In this document: positions 17,528 to 25,382 of the stretch, piece by piece
Position numbering within the stretch: position 1 is the first letter of the stretch
Layout of the letters: each line of letters opens with the position of its first letter
Assembly: GCF_002953715.1 (NCBI RefSeq)
Contig: NZ_CP025012.1
Span: 3,348,001 to 3,412,000 of the forward strand
Reading direction: 5' to 3'
Source of the DNA: Rhizobium leguminosarum
GTDB taxonomy: Bacteria; Pseudomonadota; Alphaproteobacteria; Rhizobiales; Rhizobiaceae
Length of the DNA stretch: 64,000 nucleotides
The notes under the pieces: generated by a model
Databases searched by the model: none
Told to the model about the DNA's origin: nothing
Seen by the model: the letters and a program-made list of their open reading frames with translations, nothing else
Program-made: the position numbers and the translations under genes

Positions 17528-17632
17528 GCGGACAAATCTATCGGAACATAACTCCCTCAAGCTTGCACCACCGTTCGTTTTGCCCCATTGATATTGCTAC
17601 GTTTTTTTGGGCCCCGCGGACAAACCTACGGC
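17528..17632. repeat. Direct repeats, possible TnsB-binding sites at a transposon end
   Basis: GCGGACAAATCTATCGG at 17528-17544 and GCGGACAAACCTACGG at 17616-17631 match at 14 of the first 16 bases and lie 88 bases apart. An inverted TTTGTCC occurs at 17510-17516. Repeated, spaced motifs of this size between tniQ and the outside are what TnsB end sites look like. The second lies only 14 bases before the IS481 inverted repeat. With only two copies, and none found on the other side, this is tentative. Confidence 0.4.
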
Positions 17633-17645
17633 GCAAGATCATACG

Positions 17646-17670
17646 GTTTATTCCTGAGACATAGGTAACA
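17646..17670 (+). repeat. Left inverted repeat of the IS481-type element
   Basis: GTTTATTCCTGAGACATAGG and the following TAACA. It matches the complement of the right repeat with about five mismatches and includes the transposase stop codon. Confidence 0.65.
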
Positions 17671-18835
17671 CTTTTGGACCGAAAGGGTTCGGCAAAGGTT
17701 CAAGCCTGCATGTCTCATCATCGAAGTATCCCAGATCGTAATCCATAAAGCTTGTAAGCCAGATATGGTCTTCGACCTGTTTGATGCCGACGGCCTGACC
17801 GGCGAAGACCAGACTGAGATTGATCTTCTTCCGCTTGTAGCAGATGCGTCCGCATGTTGTGACGGTGACTGTCTGGTCGTGGAGCGGGTAGTCGAGATCG
17901 GGTAGGCCGCGGTAGGCGCGCGGTGAAGCGTCGTAGCATTCTGCCGGGCAGGCCATGTTGAGCGCCTGGTGGGGCCGCTCGGTGTTGAACTCCTCGACGA
18001 AGTCGTCGAAGCGGGCTTGCTGCTGCAGGAAATTGTCTCCGGCCGGCTTGGTTGTCTCAAGTTTCAGTGTCAGATGCATGCGCTCGTGGCGGCCGTTCTG
18101 CTGCGGATGGCCGGGCTTGATGCGCTCGATGTCGATACCGAGCCTGAGCCACCAGACGGCGAGCCGCGACAGATTGAACAGTCCGTTGGGGCTGGCGAAA
18201 GGCACTCCGTTGTCGGTTCTGATCGCCTTGGGCAGGCCGAACTCCTTGAAGACGCGTTCGAAAACGGTAAAGGCGTAGACTTCCTTGGTCGTGTGCAACG
18301 CTTCGCAGGCCAAAAGATAGCGGCTGGCGAAGTCGGTGATCGTCAATGGGTAGCAATAGCGCTTATCGGCAAGCATGAACTCGCCTTTGTAATCGGCGCA
18401 CCACAGGTCGTTGGGCAGCCCTGGATTGGAGAGGGCTGTTCCTTCAGCCCTGTTGCGCCGCCGCCTACCGTGCTTGACCAGGCCGTTGCGGTCGAGGACG
18501 GCATGCACGGTTGAGATCGCCGGTGTGTGAACATCCGGATATAGCCGCGCCAGCCGCTCCCTGATCTTTGGTGCGCCCCAGTTGGGCTTGTCCTGCTTGG
18601 TCCGCACAATCAGCTTCTCGATTTGGAAAGGAAGCTGATTGGCGTGCCGGTAAGGCCGTCGCGATCGATCTGTCAGTCCTTCCAGACCGCTGTCGTTATA
18701 GCGGCTGATGATCTTGTGACCGGTCTTGCGGGAGATGCCGAATTCGCGGCACAGCGCCGCTATCTTCTCGCCATCCAGAACCCGCGCAACGAATTTGAGA
18801 CGCTCGTCCATGCGGTTGCATTCCTGCCACGGCAC
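17648..18835 (-). CDS. IS481-family transposase (DDE integrase)
   Basis: 395 residues from GTG 18835, which has GGAGAG upstream; an ATG at 18811 is an alternative. N-terminal helix-turn-helix: ALCREFGISRKTGHKIISRY. rve catalytic core: first Asp in LPNDLWCADYKGEF, second in AIRTDNGVPFAS, and Glu in QQNGRHERMHLTL. The C-terminal region HQALNMACPAECY and RGLPDLDYPLHD is typical of IS481 members in rhizobia. It appears intact, so the element may still be active. Confidence 0.85.
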   Translation of the reverse strand: MPWQECNRMDERLKFVARVLDGEKIAALCREFGISRKTGHKIISRYNDSGLEGLTDRSRRPYRHANQLPFQIEKLIVRTKQDKPNWGAPKIRERLARLYPDVHTPAISTVHAVLDRNGLVKHGRRRRNRAEGTALSNPGLPNDLWCADYKGEFMLADKRYCYPLTITDFASRYLLACEALHTTKEVYAFTVFERVFKEFGLPKAIRTDNGVPFASPNGLFNLSRLAVWWLRLGIDIERIKPGHPQQNGRHERMHLTLKLETTKPAGDNFLQQQARFDDFVEEFNTERPHQALNMACPAECYDASPRAYRGLPDLDYPLHDQTVTVTTCGRICYKRKKINLSLVFAGQAVGIKQVEDHIWLTSFMDYDLGYFDDETCRLEPLPNPFGPKVLPMSQE

Positions 18836-18862
18836 CTTCGCTCTCCTCGCAAAGGCAAAAAG

Positions 18863-18887
18863 TGTAACCCATGTCTCCGGTATGAAC
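18863..18887 (-). repeat. Right inverted repeat of the IS481-type element
   Basis: TGTAACCCATGTCTCCGGTA followed by TGAAC, the counterpart of 17646-17670. Confidence 0.65.
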
Positions 18888-19178
18888 TGTCACCCCTCTC
18901 TCGGGAAGGACACTCCATGTGAGGGTGCGCTCATCGTTGCTATAGTTGCAGTCGTGGCGTTTTTCGGCTGGTCAACTTCCCGCGCAGAGCAAGAAAACGG
19001 CAACTGCAGCATGCTGATCATCGAGAAGAAGATAGAGCTGGTTACGCGGGCGACCGAATACCGCCGAGCCTGCATGGCGTCCAAGGGCTGTGGCATGCAA
19101 CCTAGCTGCTATGTCGAAAGCTACAGTGGTGCGTCGTGTTTCATCCCGAGGTGGATGTTCTGGGTCAATAAGGTCTGA
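18882..19178 (+). CDS. Small cysteine-rich exported or membrane protein, possibly 5'-truncated by the IS
   Basis: 98 codons from an ATG inside the IS right repeat. A hydrophobic segment, ALIVAIVAVVAFFGW, precedes SRAEQENGNCSML, resembling a signal peptide or anchor. The remainder has six cysteines, including SKGCGMQPSCY and GASCFIP. Because the readable start lies in the IS end, the original N-terminus may have been replaced. No family recognised. A disulfide-bonded periplasmic product is plausible. Confidence 0.35.
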   Translation: MNCHPSLGKDTPCEGALIVAIVAVVAFFGWSTSRAEQENGNCSMLIIEKKIELVTRATEYRRACMASKGCGMQPSCYVESYSGASCFIPRWMFWVNKV

Positions 19179-19251
19179 CGCAAGGGATTGCTGCGCTGGT
19201 AGCCGTGCGCGGCGTTTGGCCGTAGCTCCGGTTCAGCGGGGGACTTCACCT

Positions 19252-19791
19252 TTGGGCGATATTGACTCCGACCTGCATCGTGCCAACCTGCACCAATACG
19301 TTGGAAACAAAGGGGAGGTTCTTGTCTTGGATGCAGCATACCCTGGGGATACAGCAAGCGTTCACGATATTCTCAAGCTGGCATCGCATTACCGAACGGC
19401 CGCGACTTTGCTTGGGGAATGCTCTCCTCGGGGCAAACCGCCGTCGCACGCTCCGCGCCGGTTTCTGGCCCTCCACTCGATCGAGCTCTACCTGAATGCG
19501 TTTCTGCTCGCCAAAGGGCGTGACCCTAAGATGATCCGCGGCCTTCAACACGACATTGGCGAGCGATCGCGATGGGCGAAGGAAGCGGGCTTAATCTTCC
19601 GAAAGCGAACGGAGGAACACTTGGCCACGCTGTCCTCCAACAGGGAATATCTCGTCACAAGATACGATCCGGCCGCCACGCTATCGCAGGTCAACCGAGT
19701 GATGGCAACGCTCGAAGAGTTGTCGCAGAAGGTGCGGAAGGTCGTAGAGGGCGCTGCGCCACTGCAGCAGAGAGCCAGCGGCAAAGGCTGA
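19252..19791 (+). CDS. HEPN-like helical protein
   Basis: 179 residues from TTG 19252, chosen for GGGGGA nine bases upstream; the open frame continues further left. The central part resembles HEPN domains: KLASHYRTAATLL, a second helix with FLALHSIELYLNAFLLAKG, then RGLQHDIGERSRWAKEAGL (the H-x-(I/L)-xx-L segment after the long helix). HEPN proteins without the RxxxxH ribonuclease motif often act as nucleotidyltransferase partners. No such motif is evident here and no MNT partner is adjacent. The assignment is by pattern only. Confidence 0.5.
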   Translation: MGDIDSDLHRANLHQYVGNKGEVLVLDAAYPGDTASVHDILKLASHYRTAATLLGECSPRGKPPSHAPRRFLALHSIELYLNAFLLAKGRDPKMIRGLQHDIGERSRWAKEAGLIFRKRTEEHLATLSSNREYLVTRYDPAATLSQVNRVMATLEELSQKVRKVVEGAAPLQQRASGKG

Positions 19792-19928
19792 TGAAGCCGT
19801 TCAGCGAACAGGCTTTAATCCAGAAGAGAAAAAGGTTCTCCCGGCTACCACCCGTTAGCTTCGCGTTGGCGCTCGTCGACCGCTCGGCGCATGGCGTCCT
19901 CGCGACTGCATTCATACTTTTCCATGTA

Positions 19929-20129
19929 TTAGCTCACTAGAGACTGCCGGCGGCCTTCGTCCATGATGGCAAAAACGTTCCTGAATTGCCGATCGACATC
20001 TGATTTGGTTTTGGTTGGTCGCCTGCCAATGAGCTTAGACACCGCGAAGTACGCCAGCGATCCGACAACGATCCCGACCAACAGCCCGAGAACCGTTTCC
20101 TGATCGAGGAAATCACTCAGAAAAGCCAT
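19929..20129 (-). CDS. Small single-pass membrane protein
   Basis: 66 residues from ATG 20129 with a strong ribosome site (AAGGAGGGCGCC). A clear membrane helix, VLGLLVGIVVGSLAYFAV, is followed by a basic, probably cytoplasmic tail (KLIGRRPTKTKSD). No family recognised. It is divergent from the next small gene. Confidence 0.55.
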   Translation of the reverse strand: MAFLSDFLDQETVLGLLVGIVVGSLAYFAVSKLIGRRPTKTKSDVDRQFRNVFAIMDEGRRQSLVS

Positions 20130-20272
20130 TGGCGCCCTCCTTGGTTTCTTCTCAGAATGACCGAGAGCGCAATGAAATCAAATACTCCGTTTGGACGACA
20201 TCCCTAATCCTTGACCGCAACCTGCGCTGTGAGACCTTGAACCCGGAGTCCATGAGCGGAAGGGGGAAGGCA

Positions 20273-20485
20273 ATGAGTGGGTTTACAGATGAAGAACGGG
20301 CGGCGGAGATGAAGCGGCGCGACGATGCGATTAGATTGGAAGAGGCAAGAAGAACAGCAGCGTGGCGTCGTGCCGAACTTGTCGAACTGGAGCAGGCAGA
20401 CACCAGGTGCCTCCATTGTGGCAGGCCGATGCGATGGTGGGAGGCCACGAGCCCCGAAACTCCTTTGTGCGACATCTGCCTCTGA
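20273..20485 (+). CDS. Small zinc-ribbon-like protein
   Basis: 70 residues from ATG 20273, preceded by GGGGGAAGG; an ATG at 20252 would add seven residues. The first half is a charged helix (DEERAAEMKRRDDAIRLEEA). The second half has two CxxC pairs, TRCLHCGRPM and PLCDICL, likely binding zinc. Function unknown; size and layout fit small island or phage regulators. Confidence 0.5.
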   Translation: MSGFTDEERAAEMKRRDDAIRLEEARRTAAWRRAELVELEQADTRCLHCGRPMRWWEATSPETPLCDICL

Positions 20486-20559
20486 GGACACTCAACCTGT
20501 GGAGAAGTCGATAGGCACAGGATGACTATTCATTTCCTAAAGGCAGTGCTGGTCGTCGT

Positions 20560-20967
20560 TTGCGGTTTCCTTCCCGGATGCTGGCAATTCGAGTGCTATC
20601 CCCCATGCCTCCGCTGCTACGCGATTTGCGGGCTTCGGAAGGCTGGTGGACCAACGGGTGCCCTCTTCTCGACGACCGCTTCTCTCGTCACTATCGGAGA
20701 GACAATGAAGCCGTCTCGCCGGAGCTTACAGGACGAATGCGAGTGCGGTTTCCGCCAGGTGGTGATGCGGCGGCTTTGGAACGATACCTGCTGGCAGAGG
20801 GATTCCAGATTTCTTCACCTTGTGGTGAGCGTGCTCCAAGAGTCCGTCAAGCTCAGTTTCACCAAGAGGGTTGCCCATACCCGATGAATGCCAAAATAGC
20901 TTGGGAAAGAGCGGATGACGGAAAATTGGCCTGGATTAAAGGTCACGTCTTTTACAAATATCCCTAG
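20560..20967 (+). CDS. Hypothetical protein
   Basis: 135 residues if started at ATG 20560. The C-terminal half is the most protein-like: FPPGGDAAALERYLLAEGFQ, then KIAWERADDGKLAWIKGHVF, suggesting a small alpha/beta domain. The N-terminal 50 residues are Arg/Pro-rich and may not be translated, so the true start could be near 20735. No family recognised. Confidence 0.35.
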   Translation: MRFPSRMLAIRVLSPMPPLLRDLRASEGWWTNGCPLLDDRFSRHYRRDNEAVSPELTGRMRVRFPPGGDAAALERYLLAEGFQISSPCGERAPRVRQAQFHQEGCPYPMNAKIAWERADDGKLAWIKGHVFYKYP

Positions 20968-21002
20968 GCCCAACGCCAAAGAGAGTCAGCGCCGACAGAT
21001 CG

Positions 21003-21343
21003 TCATGCCGCCGATCGTTCCTGCTGGCCTGCCTCCCGTGCAAGGCGCATATAGCGCTGGGCTTTGATGTAGCTGAGACCGGATTTGTCCCGGACCCACG
21101 GCATGAAATGCCCATGCGGCAATTCGGCCTTAATGGCGAGGAGCTTCCTGCCGAGGTCGATGGCCATGTCTCGTTTGCATACCAGCGAGCGCGGCCAACC
21201 TCGGGCACTTTGTTCTTGATCGAGATCGCCGTGTCCTGCGATGCCATGCGCTCTTGTGCGAAGGCAGTGAGCCGATAATAGATGGCGCCAGCAAGGGCAT
21301 GGCGCTGATGGCTGAAGCCGCGGAGTTGATTGATGGTCGCCAT
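21003..21343 (-). pseudogene. Frameshifted DUF3102-like gene
   Basis: Two adjacent leftward frames encode parts of one protein. The first, from ATG 21343, gives MATINQLRGFSHQRHALAGA through RARWYANETW. Near 21170 the sense moves to another frame, with ATG 21165-21167 giving MAIDLGRKLLAIKAELPHGH, then FMPWVRDKSGLSYIKAQRYM and a stop at 21003. The second part resembles DUF3102 proteins (G..L...K..L.HG.W..W......S...A..YM), small plasmid or phage-associated proteins of unknown function. A single frameshift explains the split. Confidence 0.5.
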
Positions 21344-21372
21344 GATCGGCTCGAGCGACGATCCCTTACCTG

Positions 21373-21657
21373 GCAAAGCGGAACCTTATCGAAACGGTCC
21401 AGGTACGGAACCAACGAACGACGAGGTTGCAGGATTGCGTGACGGTCTCATCGCTCGACGCCTTCAGGGATGCTCATGTGCCAATCGCCGAAATCGCGAA
21501 TGAGAATGGGAGCCATCCAATCGTCATCCTTGACGTGCTCGCGAAAGCGGGTGGGCATCCAATCTGCAACGGTTGCGGTAGCAACGTTACGCGGTTTTTC
21601 CGGAAGGCAGATCTGATCGACGTACCGATCAGAATTCCAATTTTCGCGAAGCCTTGA
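21373..21657 (+). pseudogene. Remnant of the C-terminal domain of a second TniQ-like protein
   Basis: The open frame reads NLIETVQVRNQRTTRLQDCV, then TVSSLDAFRDAHVPIAEIAN, and ends shortly after RFFRKADLIDV. It can be laid onto the end of the in-window TniQ (NVYNPKRSRVQEYV, ASSIDEFKKEHVSLARL, SRYYLKKDI) without gaps over most of its length. No ATG or ribosome site fits and the rest of a tniQ gene is missing, so this is a decayed fragment. It marks an older Tn7-like insertion at this edge of the island. Confidence 0.5.
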
Positions 21658-21892
21658 TCGCCTCCGAGCGACAGTCTGGCCCGCCTCTGTCGGGATCTTT
21701 ATTGCCTGATTTCGAGTGCCGATTGAGGTGTTTCGTGCAGGATCATACACCGAAGTCCCTCTCCACGGCATCAACACCTCCCGCAAAGCGAAACTTTCTC
21801 CGAGCCTCCGCATCCGCTCGTTAGCAATTTATTGACCATAAGCTGGCTTAACTGGGCGTGATGGATGCGGAGTTCCGCCCGTCGTCGAGTGT

Positions 21893-23284
21893 TTGGTGTG
21901 GGCGGGATTGTTCGTGTTGAAGTATCCAGTGCAAGGATTGTCGGGCGCAGCCCTGGGCGGAATTGCCAGGCTCCTGTCGCGTGCGGAACGCTTCGCAGCG
22001 CAGTCCATTCTGCCCGCTCTGTTTGCGCTGCCGGCACTTATCGGTTCTGCATCATTTGCCTCCGCGGAAGATCGGGCCCTGAAGCTGTTCTTTACCCATA
22101 CGGGCGAGAGGGCGACGATCACCTACAAACGGGACGGAAAGTTCGATCCGAAGGGCCTCGCCCAGATCAATCGGTTTCTGCGCGACTGGCGAAGGAACGA
22201 GCCGACCCGGATGGATCCCCGGCTGCTCGACCTGGTCTGGGAGGTGTACAAGCGCAGCGGCAGCAAGGACTACATCCACATCGTCTCCGCCTATCGTTCT
22301 CCGACCACCAACAACATGCTCCGCAACCGCTCGCGCAGCACGGGCGTCGCCAAGAAGAGCCAGCACATGCTGGGCAAGGCGATGGATTTCTACGTTCCCG
22401 GCGTGAAGCTTTCGACGCTGCGTGCGCTTGCCATGCAGATGCAGGTTGGCGGTGTCGGATATTATCCGACCTCAGGATCGCCCTTCGTGCATCTCGACGT
22501 CGGCAACGTCAGGGCTTGGCCCCGCATGTCCCGGCAAGAACTCGCGCGACTATTCCCGAATGGACAGACGATGCATCTCCCGGCCGATGGCCGGCCGCTG
22601 CCGGGATACAATCAAGCGATTGCGAACTACAAGAAGCGCGTCGGCCCCACCTCGATCCAGATTGCCAGCACCGCGGGAGAAGACGAAGACGGAGGAGCGT
22701 CGACCACGTCAAGTCGCGATACCACAGACAATAAACTCGTGACGGCGCTTCTGCCCGCGCCCCGAAGCCGAGCGTTGAATGCGCTGGCGCTGCAGACCGG
22801 CGCGGCCGAGCGGGATGACAAGCGGTCCGCTCCAGATGTTTCATCTTTGCCGATTCCGATACCGGCGATGCGGCCAATCACCCTCGAGCATGACGCGAGC
22901 GCGGACGACAAACTGGAGACTGCATCGATCGGCCCAATTGATGTCCTTCCGGACAGGCCGGCGCCTGCATTGCCGGCCTACGCCCGCTTCGAACCCCTCC
23001 GTGTTGCACACCAGGCCTCCAAGCAGGGCGCTGATATGATCGCCTCCCTGCCCATGACCGCTTCCTGGGAAGAAGCAAATTTCTTTGGATCGACGTCCGA
23101 CGCGGCGCTGATGAAATGGGCGTTGCATTCTCCTGGCGAGGTGATGGGATTGAACGCGCCTCGCGTTTCCCCGCGCACGGTTCATCGTGAGGTCAATGCA
23201 GCGACAGCAGGTAAGGATATCATTCCGGTCGCCGCCACAGACCTGTTCGATGCGAGCCGGTTTGCATCGCCCCCGGAGGGCTGA
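21893..23284 (+). CDS. DUF882 / M15-like (YcbK-type) exported protein
   Basis: 463 residues from TTG 21893, with a GTG directly after. An N-terminal hydrophobic segment (SILPALFALPALIGSASFASAED) looks like a signal peptide ending near ASA-ED. Residues 60-230 are the DUF882/peptidase M15A fold: IVSAYRSPTTNN, the zinc-ligand region KKSQHMLGKAMDFYVPG and SPFVHLDVGNVRAW. These proteins are D,D-peptidase-like enzymes acting on peptidoglycan in the periplasm, with activity unproven for most. The last 200 residues are low-complexity and Pro/Ala-rich. Single gene; it appears to be the first ordinary chromosomal gene right of the island. Confidence 0.75.
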   Translation: MVWAGLFVLKYPVQGLSGAALGGIARLLSRAERFAAQSILPALFALPALIGSASFASAEDRALKLFFTHTGERATITYKRDGKFDPKGLAQINRFLRDWRRNEPTRMDPRLLDLVWEVYKRSGSKDYIHIVSAYRSPTTNNMLRNRSRSTGVAKKSQHMLGKAMDFYVPGVKLSTLRALAMQMQVGGVGYYPTSGSPFVHLDVGNVRAWPRMSRQELARLFPNGQTMHLPADGRPLPGYNQAIANYKKRVGPTSIQIASTAGEDEDGGASTTSSRDTTDNKLVTALLPAPRSRALNALALQTGAAERDDKRSAPDVSSLPIPIPAMRPITLEHDASADDKLETASIGPIDVLPDRPAPALPAYARFEPLRVAHQASKQGADMIASLPMTASWEEANFFGSTSDAALMKWALHSPGEVMGLNAPRVSPRTVHREVNAATAGKDIIPVAATDLFDASRFASPPEG

Positions 23285-23849
23285 CCTCAATCATCAAGGC
23301 TTGATGCGCTGCACGAAGCCGGTCAGAAGCGCCAGAACGACCATGTGAGAACCGGGTTGGCGGTCCCGAGAAACCAGGCGCCGCCGCCCGGCGCCAGAAG
23401 CCTGTCGTGGTCGGGACCAAACTGGAAGACGGCGTCGTCGTTCGAGGCGACCATCGTGAGGCTGCGCGCCACCAACAGCCGAGCATCACCACGACGGCGG
23501 GAAATTCCATATATCAGCGTAGAATAGAGGGCGGCACTGCGGCCAACCAGCATTTTTTAGCAACTCCTAAAAAATCACCCCGCTTTACAGGCAGTGCTCG
23601 CGCATCGGTTCGAAAATCGGATTCGATTTTCCGAAACAATGAGGTTGATTCAATATGTTAATCCGCTATCTCCGCGCCTGAAAAAGACGCGTGGACGCCG
23701 TAGTCTGGATAGTCGAACGACGATGACGATCATTTCCGCGCTCGGGAAAATCAGACCAAAGTCCGACCCACCCCGGACTTCGTGCCCATACAAAACCTTC
23801 GACCACTGTAATAACAATAATATATTCTCAAGTAACGAGGCGAGGCGAT
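23285..23849. other. Intergenic region before the gene graveyard
   Basis: About 565 bases without a supported gene. The last 25 bases resemble the leader of the intact epimerase gene (CTCAAGT-AC-AGGCG just before the start codon in both), so the duplicated block begins here. Confidence 0.5.
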
Positions 23850-24000
23850 GTGAGAAACTGGATCGACTTCATTGGATCGCATTTATGTGACGCCTTCTAC
23901 TTGGAAAATGATACCCAGAAACTGGTTGTTGTTGACAATTTTTGCACCGGACCTTTCAAAAATATTGCACATATTCGGGATGCCCGTTTCCACCGAGCGA
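23850..24000 (+). pseudogene. Decayed copy of the start of the downstream epimerase gene
   Basis: The frame reads FIGSHLCDAFYLENDTQKLV, then VVDNFCTGPFKNIAHIRDAR and FH. The intact gene at 24356 has FIGSHLCDRLLLRTDIQKLV, VVDNLWTGLFENIAHIRDPR and FH at its N-terminus. The first residues (GGAG of the Rossmann loop) are degenerate, and similarity stops abruptly at 24000. Confidence 0.75.
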
Positions 24001-24001
24001 C

Positions 24002-24065
24002 ATGCTTTTCGATGAGCCAACCTCAGCTCTGGATCCGGAACTCGTTGGAGAGGCTCTCGATACCA
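24002..24065 (+). pseudogene. Fragment of an ABC-transporter ATPase gene
   Basis: About 21 codons read MLFDEPTSALDPELVGEALD, the Walker B/D-loop region of polar amino-acid ABC ATPases (GlnQ/HisP type). There is nothing before or after. It abuts the epimerase fragment directly. Confidence 0.65.
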
Positions 24066-24104
24066 TGCCGATTCCTTCGATCGAACCGCAAATGGTGGGG
24101 GGCC

Positions 24105-24190
24105 TCTCATGGAACGGATAGTCGAGATCGGGCAGGTCGTGATGATCGCGCGACATCATCTGTAGCATCCGGTCCGGCGCGGCCGCTCGT
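24105..24190 (-). pseudogene. Fragment of an IS481-type transposase gene
   Basis: On the minus strand the frame reads SRDHHDLPDLDYPFHERP, close to SPRAYRGLPDLDYPLHD of the intact transposase at 17648. Only this short C-terminal piece remains. An IS may have assembled or scarred this mosaic. Confidence 0.6.
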
Positions 24191-24355
24191 TATCGAGCGC
24201 GGCATCGGCAGCGACACGAATCACCTTAAAGTAGGTAAATTTAACGATTAACATTAATAGGCGAGTATTTCTTAGAACCCTTCTAAGTAACTGTCACGAA
24301 TTACAGGTGGTGCTAATAAACGGGCACCTTATCTCAAGTCACAAGGCGCAAAGCA

Positions 24356-25312
24356 ATGAAGAGCGTATTGATTTCTGGCGGAGCTGGGTTCATCGGATCG
24401 CACTTGTGTGATCGACTTTTGCTGAGGACGGACATTCAGAAGCTGGTCGTTGTTGATAACCTCTGGACCGGGCTTTTCGAAAATATCGCGCACATCAGGG
24501 ACCCCCGTTTCCACTTCGTGAAATCCGACGTCGAGACGCTGCAGACCTCGGATAAATTCGACGAAATCTATCATCTCGCATCCCCTGCATCGCCGCCGTG
24601 GTACATGAAGGAACCGAAGAGGACGATCTCCGCCAATCTTCTCGGGGCATTCCGGTTGCTCGACTTGCTGAAGAAGGGCGGACGTTTCGGTTTCACCTCT
24701 TCTTCCGAAGTCTATGGCGATCCTCTGGTGTCGCCGCAGCCGGAATCCTACAAAGGCCAGGTCGACTGCACCGGACCGCGCTCGTCCTACGACGAGAGCA
24801 AAAGGTGCACGGAGTCGCTGCTGTTCGAGATGCAGCGTACCCAGGGGCTCGACGTCAAGATCGTCCGCCCCTTCAACATCTACGGTCCCCGGACACGTTC
24901 CGACGATGGTCGCGCGGTCTCCAACTTCATCACCCAGGCGCTCTCGGGCCGCCCGATTACCGTGTTCGGCGACGGCCTTCAGTCACGCAGCTGGGGCTAT
25001 GTCGATGACGTTGTCGATGGTTTCGCACGATATTTCTGGATGAATAAAACCGACTATAAGGGGCCTCTGAACGTCGGCAATGATCGCGAGATTTCGGTTC
25101 TCGAAGTCGCGCAATATGTCTCCAGACTCGTTGGCGGCGTGCCGATCGTCTTCGAGCCGTCACCGCCGCAGGACCCCACGAACAGACGGCCTGATTTGAC
25201 CAACGCGCACTATGTCATGCCCGAGTGGTCGTGCAAAATCACCTACGAACAGGGCGTGGCGATGACGCTCGATTGGTTCAGGGACCAAATGAAGGCGCAC
25301 GCTGCAGAATAA
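24356..25312 (+). CDS. NAD-dependent epimerase/decarboxylase, UDP-glucuronate decarboxylase-like (SDR)
   Basis: 318 residues. Rossmann NAD loop GGAGFIGSHLCD at residues 8-19. The catalytic set is TSSSEVYGDP (Ser/Thr) and SSYDESKRCTE (YxxxK). The HLASPASPPWY segment and the arginine-rich sugar pocket (RPFNIYGPRTRSDDGR) are characteristic of UDP-xylose synthases, which oxidise and decarboxylate UDP-GlcA to UDP-xylose. A related dehydratase or epimerase is possible. It is cytoplasmic and supplies a sugar nucleotide to the glycosyltransferases that follow. A leader plus N-terminal copy is repeated in decayed form 500 bases upstream. Confidence 0.75.
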   Translation: MKSVLISGGAGFIGSHLCDRLLLRTDIQKLVVVDNLWTGLFENIAHIRDPRFHFVKSDVETLQTSDKFDEIYHLASPASPPWYMKEPKRTISANLLGAFRLLDLLKKGGRFGFTSSSEVYGDPLVSPQPESYKGQVDCTGPRSSYDESKRCTESLLFEMQRTQGLDVKIVRPFNIYGPRTRSDDGRAVSNFITQALSGRPITVFGDGLQSRSWGYVDDVVDGFARYFWMNKTDYKGPLNVGNDREISVLEVAQYVSRLVGGVPIVFEPSPPQDPTNRRPDLTNAHYVMPEWSCKITYEQGVAMTLDWFRDQMKAHAAE

Positions 25313-25382
25313 ACCATAATGACTTTCGAGACTCGCGTCCTGGGTGCAGGTGGCGTATGTTCACGGTGCGATTGAGAGAGTA

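Larger units (their letters stand above)
11317..17645 (+). mobile_element. Tn7-like transposon core (tnsA, tnsB, tnsC, tniQ)
   Basis: Four consecutive rightward genes give heteromeric cut-and-paste machinery: TnsA nuclease, TnsB DDE transposase, TnsC AAA+ regulator and a TniQ-family target selector. Gaps are tiny (48, 3 and 11 bases), so this is one operon closed by a terminator at 17489-17513. No Cas genes are present, so targeting is presumably by TniQ itself. The right boundary is uncertain because an IS481-type element follows directly. The left boundary was not found; the genes between 1 and 10.8 kb are plausible cargo. Confidence 0.75.
17643..18890 (-). mobile_element. IS481-family insertion sequence, about 1.25 kb
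   Basis: One transposase gene flanked by imperfect inverted repeats. The left end (17646-17670) and the complement of the right end (18863-18887) agree at about 20 of 25 bases, with the core GAGACAT shared exactly. The transposase stop lies inside the left repeat. No target duplication could be confirmed by eye. It abuts the end of the Tn7-like core. A fragment of a related element lies at 24105-24190. Confidence 0.75.

Noticed and set aside
11317..17645. RNA-guided (CRISPR-associated) Tn7-like transposon
   Set aside because: No cas genes and no repeat-spacer array are visible in the window. TniQ is long, like TnsD, rather than short, as in Cas-linked elements.
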